The notes beneath the pieces were generated by a model. That model saw only the letters and a list, made by a program, of their open reading frames with translations, ran no database searches and was not told the DNA's origin. 64,000 bases of DNA from [Bacillus] selenitireducens MLS10 (GTDB lineage Bacteria > Bacillota > Bacilli > Bacillales > Salisediminibacteriaceae). The stretch is from assembly GCF_000093085.1 (NCBI RefSeq), contig NC_014219.1, forward strand, positions 2,162,384-2,226,383, written 5' to 3'. Both the position numbers and the translations under genes were made by a program. This document shows, piece after piece, positions 7,134-16,911 of this stretch (positions are counted from its first letter, which is position 1; each line of letters starts with the position of its first letter).

Positions 7134-8354
7134 TTACTTTTTGACTGTGGTTTCAGCATTTTTCTGATGAATCTGAGAATAGGTTTTGGTTGTGAGGCCC
7201 CACAGCTTAATAAAGCCAAGCGCTGCGTTGTGATCAAAGGCGTCACCTTTTGAATAAGTGGCGAGCTCTTCGTTATACAGGCTGTGATCAGAATGTCTGG
7301 CAACAACCATCTGCGAACCTTTCCACAGCTTCACCTGGACTTTTCCGGTCACGACCTGTTGCGTTTCATTGACGAATGCTTCAAGTGCATTACGAAGAGG
7401 CGAATACCATAAACCATCATAAACAAGCTGCGTCATTTTTTCGTCGATACCTGTTTTAAACTGAGTGATTTCTTTTGGCAACGTGAGGAATTCGAGTTCT
7501 TTATGGGCATTAATGAGAATCAGTGCGCCCGGGTTCTCGTATACTTCTCTGGCTTTAATACCGACAAGACGGTTCTCGATATGATCGATTCGGCCAAACC
7601 CGTGCTTACCGCCGATTTTATTCAGTTCCAAAATCAGATCCGACAGCTGCATCGGAACGCCGTTCAACGTTTTCGGCTCGCCTTTTTCAAAGCCGATTTC
7701 AACGTATTCAGGCTCATCAGGGGCATCTGCAATCGATGCAGTCCAATCGAATGCTTCTTCCGGTGCTTCTTTCCACGTATCTTCAAGTACACCGGCTTCG
7801 CATGCGCGTCCCCAGATGTTTGCATCAATGGAATAAGGTTTTTCCACATTCACCTGGATGGGAATGTTTTTTTCTTTTGCATAAGCGATTTCTTCTTCTC
7901 TGTTCATGCCCCACTCCCTTACAGGTGCAATCACTTCAAGATCAGGGTTCAGGGCCTGGATGGACACTTCGAATCGGACCTGATCATTTCCTTTTCCGGT
8001 ACAGCCGTGCGCAACGGCTACTGCACCTTCCTGTTCAGCCACTTCAACAAGCAACTTTGAAATCAGCGGTCGTGACAAAGCTGATGAAAGTGGGTATTTG
8101 CCTTCATACATACAGTTCGCTTTTAACGCAGGCATCAGATACTCTTTTGCCAAAAGTTCTTTGGCATCGATAATAACGGCTTTTTCAGCACCTACTTCAA
8201 GAGCTTTGGCTTTGAGTGATTCAAGATCCTTCCCTTCGCCGATCTCGAGGCCGAGGGCAATAACCTCGTAATCATATTCCTCCTGTAAATACTTTATGCA
8301 TACGGATGTATCCAATCCGCCAGAATACGCTAGAACTACTTTACCTTTACTCAT
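7134..8354 (-). CDS. argG: Argininosuccinate synthase, 406 aa
   Basis: ArgG condenses citrulline and aspartate with ATP to argininosuccinate. The N-terminal ATP-pyrophosphatase P-loop [10 protein letters not shown] (9-18) and the typical [10 protein letters not shown] region are present, and length is normal for the type of about 400 residues. GGGAGAG precedes the ATG. In B. subtilis argGH form a separate operon; here they follow argF directly (gap 76 bases, no terminator seen), so all arginine genes appear to be in one transcript. Confidence 0.97.
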   Translation of the reverse strand: MSKGKVVLAYSGGLDTSVCIKYLQEEYDYEVIALGLEIGEGKDLESLKAKALEVGAEKAVIIDAKELLAKEYLMPALKANCMYEGKYPLSSALSRPLISKLLVEVAEQEGAVAVAHGCTGKGNDQVRFEVSIQALNPDLEVIAPVREWGMNREEEIAYAKEKNIPIQVNVEKPYSIDANIWGRACEAGVLEDTWKEAPEEAFDWTASIADAPDEPEYVEIGFEKGEPKTLNGVPMQLSDLILELNKIGGKHGFGRIDHIENRLVGIKAREVYENPGALILINAHKELEFLTLPKEITQFKTGIDEKMTQLVYDGLWYSPLRNALEAFVNETQQVVTGKVQVKLWKGSQMVVARHSDHSLYNEELATYSKGDAFDHNAALGFIKLWGLTTKTYSQIHQKNAETTVKK

Positions 8355-8430
8355 GTGAATCTCTCCCTAACAAGTATTTTTATCTATACTAACGCATCTT
8401 TATGCAAAAGTCCACAGGTTAAAGCCATTT

Positions 8431-9357
8431 TTATAAAAGTTTTTTTAAAATCGCCTTTTGTGCATGCAATCTGTTTTCCGCTTCTTCGAATACAACTGAA
8501 TGCGGACCATCGATAATTGCAGCTGTCACCTCTTCTTCACGATGAGCAGGCAGACAATGCAAAAAGATATAATCGTCTTTGGCGTGAGCCGTCAGTGCCT
8601 CGTTGACCTGGAAATCTTTGAAGTCGGAAAGCCGTTGTTCCTGCTCGGCTTCATTCCCCATACTGGCCCAGACATCCGTAATAATCACATCTGCCTGTTG
8701 GACGGCCCGTTCGGGGGAATAAGAAAAAGACAGAGATCCATTATGCTTGTCAGCGACGTCTTTCGCCTCTTCCATAATGACAGAATCAGGTTCATAACCT
8801 TCAGGTGATGCGACCTGGACGTGCATTCCCATCAGTGAGAGTCCCTGAATCAGTGAATGGGCCATATTGTTAAATCCGTCACCGATGTATGCAGCGGTGA
8901 GTCCTTCGAGTTTCCCCTTCTGTTCTTGAATGGTCATCAGATCGGCCAGAACCTGACAGGGGTGATGCTCGTTCGTCAACCCATTTATAACCGGAATGCT
9001 TGCGTGAGCTGACAGTTCCTCGATTCTATCATGGCCAAATGTCCGGATCATGATGCCGTCCACATAGCCGGACAGCACTTTTGCTGTATCAGAGACGGGC
9101 TCACCTCTTCCGAGCTGGATATCATCTGAACTCAGAAAGAGGGCATGACCGCCAAGTTGAAGCATACCGACTTCAAAAGAGACCCGGGTTCGTGTCGATG
9201 ATTTCTCAAAAATCATCGCAAGCGTCTTCCCTTTCAAATGTGGATGAGGAATGCCCTCTTTTACTTCTTTTTTCATCGTTTGGGCATCCTTTAGCAGGTC
9301 ATATACAGTAGCCTGGTCATAATCGAGCATCGTCAGAAAGTGGTTGGGATTTGACAT
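8431..9357 (-). CDS. argF: Ornithine carbamoyltransferase, 308 aa
   Basis: ArgF transfers the carbamoyl group from carbamoyl phosphate to ornithine, giving citrulline. The carbamoyl-phosphate loop SSTRTRVSF (53-61), the HPCQ motif (near 129) and HCLPAHR (near 265) are all present. Its ATG shares one base with the carB stop (TGATG), so translation is coupled to the enzyme that supplies its substrate. Context and length favour the anabolic enzyme; there is no arcA or arcC next to it. Confidence 0.96.
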   Translation of the reverse strand: MSNPNHFLTMLDYDQATVYDLLKDAQTMKKEVKEGIPHPHLKGKTLAMIFEKSSTRTRVSFEVGMLQLGGHALFLSSDDIQLGRGEPVSDTAKVLSGYVDGIMIRTFGHDRIEELSAHASIPVINGLTNEHHPCQVLADLMTIQEQKGKLEGLTAAYIGDGFNNMAHSLIQGLSLMGMHVQVASPEGYEPDSVIMEEAKDVADKHNGSLSFSYSPERAVQQADVIITDVWASMGNEAEQEQRLSDFKDFQVNEALTAHAKDDYIFLHCLPAHREEEVTAAIIDGPHSVVFEEAENRLHAQKAILKKLL

Positions 9358-12300
9358 CAGAGAGATACCTCATTTCCTTTTTGATTCAGATAATAGTCGA
9401 GCGGATATACATCCTGCTTTGACAGGTCTTTCTTTAGCCCTGTACCGGTGACTTCTTTAAACGTTTCAAGGTTTGTGTAGCATGGCACGTCAAACTTCGT
9501 AGCTGTTTCCCTGATAAAGAACCCGACTTTCTGTTTTTGACGGCCTTGATTGGCAATGTTTAATACAATGGCAGGAGGGTCTGTTCGAAACCACTGATTG
9601 ATTTCTTCTTTTGAATCCATAATACCTGAAACATTCAATCCTTTTTTCTCAAGCAACGCTGCAGTACCGGGTGTTGCGAAATAATGACCGGGGTGTTCTT
9701 CCATGTTATCAAGGAGGATGCCAAAATCGCTCTTCAGTCGATCCGAGACAGAGACAAACCACGTCTGATCACTTCGTTTCTCTGTTGAACCGGTCATATG
9801 AACGGTGGCTTTTTGGATGGCTTCTTCTTTGGTCTGTCCGATCCCGATCACTTCTCCTGTGGATTTCATTTCAGGGCCGAGGACATGGTCAACGCCCTTA
9901 AGTTTGGTTGCTGAAAACACTGGAGCCTTTACCGTGTAGTATGGAACTTCACTCATCAGACCGGTTTCCTTTGTAATGGATGACAGAGCTTCACCGAGTT
10001 GGGCTCTGACAGCATATTCAATCATCGGAACGCCCGTGACCTTGCTCATGATTGGCACAGTTCTCGATGAGCGCGGATTGACCTCAAGAACATACACATG
10101 CCCCTCATGAAGAACAAACTGGATGTTCATCATTCCATTTATCTTTCCCTCGACTGCGATTGTCTTTGAGATATCGGTGATCATTTGTTTCTCGGTGTCT
10201 GTCAGGGTGATGGATGGGAAGATCGTAACGCTGTCTCCGGAATGAACACCGGCTTTCTCGAGATGTTCAAAAATGCCCGGAATGAGAATATCCTGTCCGT
10301 CTGTGATGACATCGACTTCGCACTCTTTACCTGGCACATACTGATCAATCAAAAGCGGCCAGCAGCGATCATTTGTTTCAAGCTGGATCCGTTCTGCATA
10401 GGTTTCGAGTTCATCGTGGTCATAACAGATGAACATGGATTGCCCGCCAATGACATATGAAGGGCGGATCAATACCGGAAATCCTAGCTTGTCAGCAGCT
10501 CCTTTTAACTCATAAGGACCGTGGGCCATCTCACCTCTGATATGATCAATGTCAAACTGATTAAGGAGCTCATAAAAGACTTCCCTGTCCTCTACGGCAT
10601 TAATCGCTTTTGAAGAAGTGCCAAAGACATGTACACCAAGCTCTTCAAGATCTGCGGCGAGATTGATGGCTGTCTGACCGCCAAACTGAACGATCACCCC
10701 TTCCACCTGTTCTTTGACAATGACACTCCATACATCATCAAGGGAAAGCGGTTCGAAATAAAGGCGATCCGCAACCGCGTAGTCTGTGCTGACGGTTTCC
10801 GGGTTGTTGTTCATTATTACAGCCTCATATCCGGCTTTTTGAACCGCCTGGACGGCATGCACAGAGCAATAATCAAACTCAATGCCTTGTCCAATCCGGA
10901 TTGGACCGGATCCGAGCACGAGTATTTTTTTCGTATCAGACGGGATATTCACTTCATCGTGTCCGCTCCAGGTTGAATAATAGTAAGGCGTCTTGGCATC
11001 AAACTCTCCTGCACAGGTGTCTACAAGCTGATAGCCGGGGGCAATGCCGTAATCATCATAGAGTTCACGCAGCTTTAAAAAAGGAATGCCGAGCTGTGCT
11101 GAAAGCCACTCGTCACTAATGTTGCAGCGTTTAGCATGCTTGAGCCAATCACCGGTAACTTCCGTAACTTGCATCGTTTTGGCTTCTTCTTCAAGGGACA
11201 CCATTTTCTTGACCTTCGATAGAAACCAGTGATCGATGGCCGTCAGTTGATGAATCTCTTCGTTTGTCATTCCTCTTCGCATCGCTTCTGCAAGGGCAAA
11301 AAGCCTGAGGTCATTTGGGTTTTGGAGTAAATCCGTCAGTTCCGCCTCTGTTTTCTTTTCAATAAGAGGCAGGGTCAGTGACCGGACGTTCATTTCAAGG
11401 GATCGGATGGCCTTGTTCATAGCTCCCTCAAAGGTGCGGTCGAGTGCCATGACTTCTCCTGTCGCTTTCATCTGTGTGCCGAGTGTCCGATCCGCTTCGG
11501 GGAATTTATCAAATGGAAATCTCGGTAGCTTCACTACGATATAATCAAGTGCAGGTTCAAAAGAGGCAAACGTGTTCCCTGTAATCGGATTGATGATTTC
11601 ATGAAGATTCATGCCGAGTGCGCATTGAGCGGCAATTCGGGCGATTGGATAGCCTGTTGCCTTGGATGCAAGCGCAGAAGAACGGCTCACTCGCGGATTG
11701 ACTTCAATGATGACATAATCATCGGTCTTCGGATGCAGGGCAAACTGAATATTGCATCCGCCGATGACCCCGAGTGCGCGTATGACTTTCAATGAAGATG
11801 TACGAAGCATTTGAAACTGAACGTCTGTCAGGGTTTGCGAAGGTGCCACAACGATGGAGTCACCGGTATGAACACCGACAGGGTCCATGTTCTCCATGTT
11901 ACAGACGATCGTACAGGTATCATTGGCGTCCCGCATGACCTCATATTCGACTTCCTTCCACCCTTTAATGCTTTTCTCAACGAGAACCTGATGAATGGGG
12001 CTCTGTTTCAGACCGTTTTTCAAGATGGTTTCAAATTCTTCATCATTATAGGCGAAACCTCCTCCTGCACCGCCGAGTGTATAGGCAGGACGTAAAATGA
12101 CCGGATAGCCGATTTCCTCGACGAAGGCAAACCCCTCCTCAACGGTCTCGACGATTGATGACTCGGCAATCGGTTCATCAATATCGATCATCAGCTGTCT
12201 GAATTTCTCGCGGTCTTCCCCTTTTTGAATGGCGTCCACCGAAGTACCGAGAAGCTTCACTCCGTAAGTCTCAAAGAGGCCGGCATCGTGAGCGGCGATG

Positions 12301-12596
12301 GTCAGATTCAGACCGGTTTGGCCACCGAGAGTACCGATCATCCCATCGGGCTTCTCCTGTTTGAAGATTTTTTCAATGGATTGAATCGTCATCGGTTCGA
12401 AATATACATGATCCACAATGGTGGAATCCGTCATGATCGTCGCGGGGTTGTTATTTAATAAGAGGACTTCAATGCCTGCCTCCTTTAATGCGAGGCAGGC
12501 CTGGGTTCCTGCGTAATCAAACTCGGCAGCCTGTCCGATCACAATAGGACCGGACCCGACTACGAGGACTTTTTTTATGCTTTCTGCATCTGACAT
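9357..12596 (-). CDS. carB: Carbamoyl-phosphate synthase large subunit, 1079 aa
   Basis: The protein has the duplicated ATP-grasp layout: a carboxy-phosphate half (about 1-550) and a carbamoyl-phosphate half (about 555-935), each opening with a GSGPIxIGQxxEFDY motif, then a C-terminal MGS-like regulatory domain (about 940-1079). At 1079 residues it is full-length, longer than I recall for the arginine-specific CarB of B. subtilis. The start at 12596 follows AGGAGGG by eight bases and lies inside the end of carA (22-base overlap). Placement between carA and argF says it serves arginine. Whether the genome also has a pyrimidine-linked copy cannot be seen here. Confidence 0.96.
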   Translation of the reverse strand: MSDAESIKKVLVVGSGPIVIGQAAEFDYAGTQACLALKEAGIEVLLLNNNPATIMTDSTIVDHVYFEPMTIQSIEKIFKQEKPDGMIGTLGGQTGLNLTIAAHDAGLFETYGVKLLGTSVDAIQKGEDREKFRQLMIDIDEPIAESSIVETVEEGFAFVEEIGYPVILRPAYTLGGAGGGFAYNDEEFETILKNGLKQSPIHQVLVEKSIKGWKEVEYEVMRDANDTCTIVCNMENMDPVGVHTGDSIVVAPSQTLTDVQFQMLRTSSLKVIRALGVIGGCNIQFALHPKTDDYVIIEVNPRVSRSSALASKATGYPIARIAAQCALGMNLHEIINPITGNTFASFEPALDYIVVKLPRFPFDKFPEADRTLGTQMKATGEVMALDRTFEGAMNKAIRSLEMNVRSLTLPLIEKKTEAELTDLLQNPNDLRLFALAEAMRRGMTNEEIHQLTAIDHWFLSKVKKMVSLEEEAKTMQVTEVTGDWLKHAKRCNISDEWLSAQLGIPFLKLRELYDDYGIAPGYQLVDTCAGEFDAKTPYYYSTWSGHDEVNIPSDTKKILVLGSGPIRIGQGIEFDYCSVHAVQAVQKAGYEAVIMNNNPETVSTDYAVADRLYFEPLSLDDVWSVIVKEQVEGVIVQFGGQTAINLAADLEELGVHVFGTSSKAINAVEDREVFYELLNQFDIDHIRGEMAHGPYELKGAADKLGFPVLIRPSYVIGGQSMFICYDHDELETYAERIQLETNDRCWPLLIDQYVPGKECEVDVITDGQDILIPGIFEHLEKAGVHSGDSVTIFPSITLTDTEKQMITDISKTIAVEGKINGMMNIQFVLHEGHVYVLEVNPRSSRTVPIMSKVTGVPMIEYAVRAQLGEALSSITKETGLMSEVPYYTVKAPVFSATKLKGVDHVLGPEMKSTGEVIGIGQTKEEAIQKATVHMTGSTEKRSDQTWFVSVSDRLKSDFGILLDNMEEHPGHYFATPGTAALLEKKGLNVSGIMDSKEEINQWFRTDPPAIVLNIANQGRQKQKVGFFIRETATKFDVPCYTNLETFKEVTGTGLKKDLSKQDVYPLDYYLNQKGNEVSL

Positions 12597-13669
12597 GACG
12601 TTTTCCCTCCTGTACACAACATTGCTTCAATAAATTCATCAAAAATATAGGCTGTATCAACTGGACCTGGTCTTGCTTCCGGATGGAACTGAACGGACAG
12701 AACAGGTTTTTCCGGATGGTAGAATCCTTCGATTCCCCCGTCATTGATATTGGTGAAACGGACGTGAAGCTCAGAATCCTTGCAGCTTGAAGGATCAATG
12801 TCGTAACCGTGGTTCTGAGAGGTGATCCATACCTTACCGGTTTCATGATCAAGGATTGGATGATTGCCCCCTCTGTGCCCGTAAGCCATTTTCTTTGAAG
12901 CTGCACCGTAGGACATGGCAATCAGCTGATGGCCGAGGCAGATACCAAGAACAGGGTACTGATCGGTCAGTTCTTTGATCTTTGGAAAATGCATGACATG
13001 ATCTTCCGGATCTCCAGGGCCGTTGCTGATGAGAATGCCGTCAGGTTTCATCGCTGCAATCTCCATGGTTGAAGTGTGATAAGGGACGACGGTCACGCGA
13101 AGGTTCTGTTTCAGTAAATCTTTCAGAATGGATGCTTTATATCCGAAATCAAGCAAAACGACATGTTTGCCCTTTCCCAAATAAGAAACGGGTTTTTTAA
13201 CAGCAACCTGCTCAACCAATTGACCGGGTGCATACAGCGGTGTTGGGAATTCCGGCGTTGCGTGAGGATCGGTCGTGATTTTGCCCTTCAGTGTCTGATG
13301 TTTTCGTATGAGGGAAACCAGCTTTCGGGTGTTTACATTGGCTAAGCCTGGAATGTCCCATTTCAGCAATTGATCCGAAAAACCGGTCTCCATTTTGCCG
13401 TTACTTGGGGCTTCGCAAGCTTCACCGACGATGACGCCTTTGCATGCGGGCTGTTTGCTTTCGTTATCCCAACTGTTCATCCCGTAGTTACCGACCAGCG
13501 GATAGCAAAGGGTCACGATTTGTCCTGCGTAGGAGGGGTCTGTAATCATTTCCTGATACCCGGTCATACTTGTGTTAAAGACCACTTCACCTTCCGTATA
13601 AGTTTCCGAACCAATCCATGTTCCTTCAAGAACATCGCCTGTATTAAGAATCAAGTATCCTTTTGTCAT
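12575..13669 (-). CDS. carA: Carbamoyl-phosphate synthase small subunit (glutaminase), 364 aa
   Basis: CarA hydrolyses glutamine and passes ammonia to CarB. The class I glutamine amidotransferase triad is visible: Cys244 in GICLGHQ, His329 and Glu331 in QFHPEA. The N-terminal CPSase_sm domain covers about residues 1-135 and contains FNTSMTGYQE. It overlaps argD by ATGA upstream and carB by 22 bases downstream, so it is tightly coupled to both. Length is as expected. Confidence 0.96.
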   Translation of the reverse strand: MTKGYLILNTGDVLEGTWIGSETYTEGEVVFNTSMTGYQEMITDPSYAGQIVTLCYPLVGNYGMNSWDNESKQPACKGVIVGEACEAPSNGKMETGFSDQLLKWDIPGLANVNTRKLVSLIRKHQTLKGKITTDPHATPEFPTPLYAPGQLVEQVAVKKPVSYLGKGKHVVLLDFGYKASILKDLLKQNLRVTVVPYHTSTMEIAAMKPDGILISNGPGDPEDHVMHFPKIKELTDQYPVLGICLGHQLIAMSYGAASKKMAYGHRGGNHPILDHETGKVWITSQNHGYDIDPSSCKDSELHVRFTNINDGGIEGFYHPEKPVLSVQFHPEARPGPVDTAYIFDEFIEAMLCTGGKTSCQMQKA

Positions 13670-14868
13670 GATTTATTCCCTCCATTTTCGATTTCGTTTA
13701 TGGTTTCCGTTAAACCGGTAATGAATGTCATAATTTCTTTTTCGGTGACGGTCAATGGGGGGACGAGACGCAACACGTTAGGGCCTGCGGGTAATGTGAG
13801 AATCTGTCTCGTATGCAAAGCCCGTATCAACTCTGTTGCTTCAACCGTCAGCTCCAAACCGATCAGAAAGCCCTTCCCTCTTACTTCTTTAATCAGATCC
13901 GTCTTTGTCTGTAATCTTTGTAAAGCTTTTTTAAGAGTTTCACTGTTCTGTTTCACCTGTTCCAGAAATTCCGGATTCCGGATGATCGATACGGTTTCTG
14001 CCGCGGCAGTGGCGGCAAGCGGATTGCCGCCAAAGGTGCTGCCGTGGCTTCCGGGAGTAAAGTGATCCGCAAACGTCTTTGAGGCAAGCATGGCTCCTAT
14101 TGGAAATCCGGAACCAAGGCCTTTGGCCGAAGTAACAATATCCGGTGAAACGGGGTATTGTTCAAAAGCAAAGAAAGTTCCTGTTCGGCCGGCTCCTGAC
14201 TGCACTTCATCAATAAGGATTGGAACTTGATTAGCATTACAGGTTTGTTGGAGTTTTTCGATCCACGCTCTTTGAGCAGGGATGACGCCTCCTTCGCCCT
14301 GAATAAGCTCCAGCATGACAGCGGCTGTTGTATCCTTATTGATTACGTCCAGTCCTTTGTCATCATTGAAAGGGGCATAATGGAATCCTGGTGTTAACGG
14401 GGTAAATCCCTGATGGATTTTTTCCTGTCCTGTTGCAGCCATCGTTGTGCCCGTTCGTCCATGGAAAGACTGTGTGAAGGTCACGATGGTGTTCCGGCTA
14501 TGCTCTCCATGATCGAACCAGTATTTCTTGACCAGCTTAATCGCAGCTTCATTTGCTTCTGCGCCGCTGTTACAAAAGAAGACCTGATCAAGTGGGAGAT
14601 TCTCAGTTAACAGCGATGCAAGCTTATTTTGAGCGGGAATGGTATACAGATTTGAGACATGCCAGAGTGTATCAATCTGTTTATGCAGGGCGTCTTTGAC
14701 GGCCTCAGGCGTGTGTCCGAGGTTACACGTGGCAATACCGGCTGTGAAATCAAGGTATCGCGTCCCGTCATCCGTGTAGACGTAACTGCCTTTCCCGCTG
14801 ACAAGTGTGATTGGAAAGCGGCCATACGTATTCATTACTGCAGTAGTTTGAGAGGTTTGGGTACTCAT
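13666..14868 (-). CDS. argD: Acetylornithine aminotransferase, 400 aa
   Basis: This class III PLP aminotransferase converts N-acetylglutamate semialdehyde to N-acetylornithine with glutamate as donor. The PLP lysine is Lys249 in VTSAKGLGSGFP, preceded by LIDEVQSG (Asp220, which holds the pyridine nitrogen), and the FCNSGAEANEAAIK motif is at about 98-111. Four-base ATGA overlaps at both ends link it to argB and carA. Ornithine aminotransferase is a close relative, but the operon position settles the call. Confidence 0.95.
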   Translation of the reverse strand: MSTQTSQTTAVMNTYGRFPITLVSGKGSYVYTDDGTRYLDFTAGIATCNLGHTPEAVKDALHKQIDTLWHVSNLYTIPAQNKLASLLTENLPLDQVFFCNSGAEANEAAIKLVKKYWFDHGEHSRNTIVTFTQSFHGRTGTTMAATGQEKIHQGFTPLTPGFHYAPFNDDKGLDVINKDTTAAVMLELIQGEGGVIPAQRAWIEKLQQTCNANQVPILIDEVQSGAGRTGTFFAFEQYPVSPDIVTSAKGLGSGFPIGAMLASKTFADHFTPGSHGSTFGGNPLAATAAAETVSIIRNPEFLEQVKQNSETLKKALQRLQTKTDLIKEVRGKGFLIGLELTVEATELIRALHTRQILTLPAGPNVLRLVPPLTVTEKEIMTFITGLTETINEIENGGNKS

Positions 14869-15638
14869 GACTGAACCACCTTCTTGGAAAATGTTGTGCC
14901 GGTTGAACGGTTATGCTGATAAGCAGTGATGACGCCTGTTTCAAAACCGTTCAAAATAAACGTTTGTTCAATACCTGATTGAACAGCGTGGAGAGCGGCT
15001 TCCACTTTTGGGATCATGCCTCCTGAGATGGTGCCGTCTTTAATCAGGTCCTTTGCTTCATCATGACTGAGATGTGTTAAGACATGATTATGTTTCATTA
15101 CACCAGGAACATCTGTGGCAAAGATCAAATCTCCGCCAAGTGACTTTGCTATGTGGACAGCTGCGTGATCGGCATTGATATTTAAGGCTTCTCCATGTTC
15201 TCCAAGTCCTACAGGGGCGATGACCGGTATGAATCCCGCATTCAAAAGAGCATGGATTACACTTGGATTCACCTCTTTTACATCGCCAACAAGACCAAGC
15301 TTTTCATTCAAAATACGCGCTTTCAACAGCTGACCGTCCTGACCGGATATGCCCGCCGCTTTCACATTTTGATCTGAGAAATGTCTGACGAGTGCTTTGT
15401 TCAGTGAACCTGCAAGAACTTCTTCGACAACCTTCATAACGGCGGATGAAGTAACACGGAGTCCCTGATGAAAATCGGGCTTAATTTGCTGTTTCGCGAG
15501 ACTCTCATTAATCGCAGGTCCACCGCCGTGAACGACTACCACCTGTCGCGTTTCATAGAGCTCTCCGATATCACGATAGAAGGTTGAAGGCAGTTGGCTG
15601 ATCGTGCTGCCTCCGATTTTGATAATGGCAGGTTTCAT
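14865..15638 (-). CDS. argB: Acetylglutamate kinase, 257 aa
   Basis: ArgB phosphorylates N-acetylglutamate. The amino-acid-kinase fold shows IIKIGGS at residues 5-11 and VVVHGGGP near 40, and the size is that of B. subtilis ArgB. The start at 15638 is set by AAGGAG and the conserved N-terminus; an upstream in-frame extension lies inside argJ and is not conserved. No N-terminal extension of the arginine-sensitive hexameric kinases is present, so it is probably the short non-hexameric type; in cyclic pathways with ArgJ feedback often falls on ArgJ instead (inference). Confidence 0.95.
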   Translation of the reverse strand: MKPAIIKIGGSTISQLPSTFYRDIGELYETRQVVVVHGGGPAINESLAKQQIKPDFHQGLRVTSSAVMKVVEEVLAGSLNKALVRHFSDQNVKAAGISGQDGQLLKARILNEKLGLVGDVKEVNPSVIHALLNAGFIPVIAPVGLGEHGEALNINADHAAVHIAKSLGGDLIFATDVPGVMKHNHVLTHLSHDEAKDLIKDGTISGGMIPKVEAALHAVQSGIEQTFILNGFETGVITAYQHNRSTGTTFSKKVVQS

Positions 15639-15652
15639 GATCCATCGACTCC

Positions 15653-16882
15653 TTACGTTCTGTAACTGGCATTGATCTTGACGTATTGATAGGTTAAATC
15701 GCATCCCCATGCACATGCATTTTCATTACCTTGATTCAGGTTGACATAGATGTCGATTTGCTCATTCGACAGATATTCTTTGGATTTGCTCTCATCGAAT
15801 GCGACAGGGAGTCCGTCTGAAACGACCGTTGTCGGACCGAGTTTTACCTCGACGATGTTCGGGTCAACCGGTTCTTCACTGTACCCCACAGCACAGACAA
15901 TGCGCCCCCAGTTGGGATCAGCGCCATATACGGCGGTTTTGACAAGATTGGAAGATATCACTGCTTTTGCGACTTTTCGTGCTGATGGCTTTGAAGAGGC
16001 ATTCTGCACATGCACCGCAACCAGTTTTGTAGCCCCTTCACCGTCCTGGGCAATCTTTTTGGCCAGCGTTTCTGCAACGGTCTTAACCGCTTCTTTAAAT
16101 ACCGGCCATTCAGGATGTTCAGGAGTCAGTTCCTGATTGGGCTGTTCGCCATTTGCGAGAAACAATACGGTATCGTTTGTACTTGAGTCCCCATCTACGG
16201 TAATCATATTGTATGTGTCATTCGTGACATCAGATAATACATGTTGCAGGGCCTTTTGCCCGACGTTGGCATCTGTCGTCATATATGCGAGCATTGTCGC
16301 CATGTTGGGGTGAATCATCCCCGACCCTTTCGCAGCACCGCCAATTGTGATCTTGTGACCGTCAATTATGCAGGTTACGGCCGTGTGCTTTGTTACGGTA
16401 TCTGTCGTCAATATGGCCTGTTCAAAGCGTTCTGCACCGTAGTTCTCGTCATGCGTCATGGATTGAATGCCCTGTTTAATTTCATTCATTGGCAGTTGAA
16501 CCCCGATAACACCTGTAGACAAGACAGCGACGTCCTGAACGTTCACATGCATTTTTTCAGCCGCGAGCTGTTGCATGAGTTTTGCATTTTCCTCACCTTC
16601 CGGACCGGTGCACGAGTTGGCAACAGCGCTGTTTGTAATGATCGTCTGTATTTTCCCGTTGCTGTCGATGGCAGCTTTCGTAACATGCAGAGGAGCGGCT
16701 TTGAATGAATTCAATGTATAAACACCGGCTGCGTTTGCCGGCTTATCAGAATGAATCCAACCAAAGTCCAATTTGGTTTTTCGCAACCCGCAATGAACAC
16801 CTCCGGCTTTGAATCCTTTAGGGCTTGTTACATGTCCCTGATCTAGTATCGTCACGGTCTGTTCGTCAGTGGTTGTCATCAT
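15653..16882 (-). CDS. argJ: Glutamate N-acetyltransferase / amino-acid acetyltransferase (ArgJ), 409 aa
   Basis: ArgJ moves the acetyl group from N-acetylornithine to glutamate and so recycles it; bifunctional forms also use acetyl-CoA. It is an Ntn-type enzyme that cuts itself into alpha and beta chains. The cleavage and nucleophile site is Thr196 in GSGMIHPNMATMLAY. GAGAGGAG lies nine bases before the ATG. Because no argA or argE is visible in the cluster, a bifunctional enzyme is likely, but the sequence alone does not prove it. Confidence 0.95.
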   Translation of the reverse strand: MMTTTDEQTVTILDQGHVTSPKGFKAGGVHCGLRKTKLDFGWIHSDKPANAAGVYTLNSFKAAPLHVTKAAIDSNGKIQTIITNSAVANSCTGPEGEENAKLMQQLAAEKMHVNVQDVAVLSTGVIGVQLPMNEIKQGIQSMTHDENYGAERFEQAILTTDTVTKHTAVTCIIDGHKITIGGAAKGSGMIHPNMATMLAYMTTDANVGQKALQHVLSDVTNDTYNMITVDGDSSTNDTVLFLANGEQPNQELTPEHPEWPVFKEAVKTVAETLAKKIAQDGEGATKLVAVHVQNASSKPSARKVAKAVISSNLVKTAVYGADPNWGRIVCAVGYSEEPVDPNIVEVKLGPTTVVSDGLPVAFDESKSKEYLSNEQIDIYVNLNQGNENACAWGCDLTYQYVKINASYRT

Positions 16883-16911
16883 GAATATAAACTCCTCTCA
16901 AATGGTTGTGT

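Noticed and set aside
7503-8060. 185-codon plus-strand frame opposite argG
   Set aside because: Shadow of argG; codon pattern follows the opposite strand.
13370-14065. 231-codon plus-strand frame opposite carA and argD
   Set aside because: Shadow frame over two verified genes.
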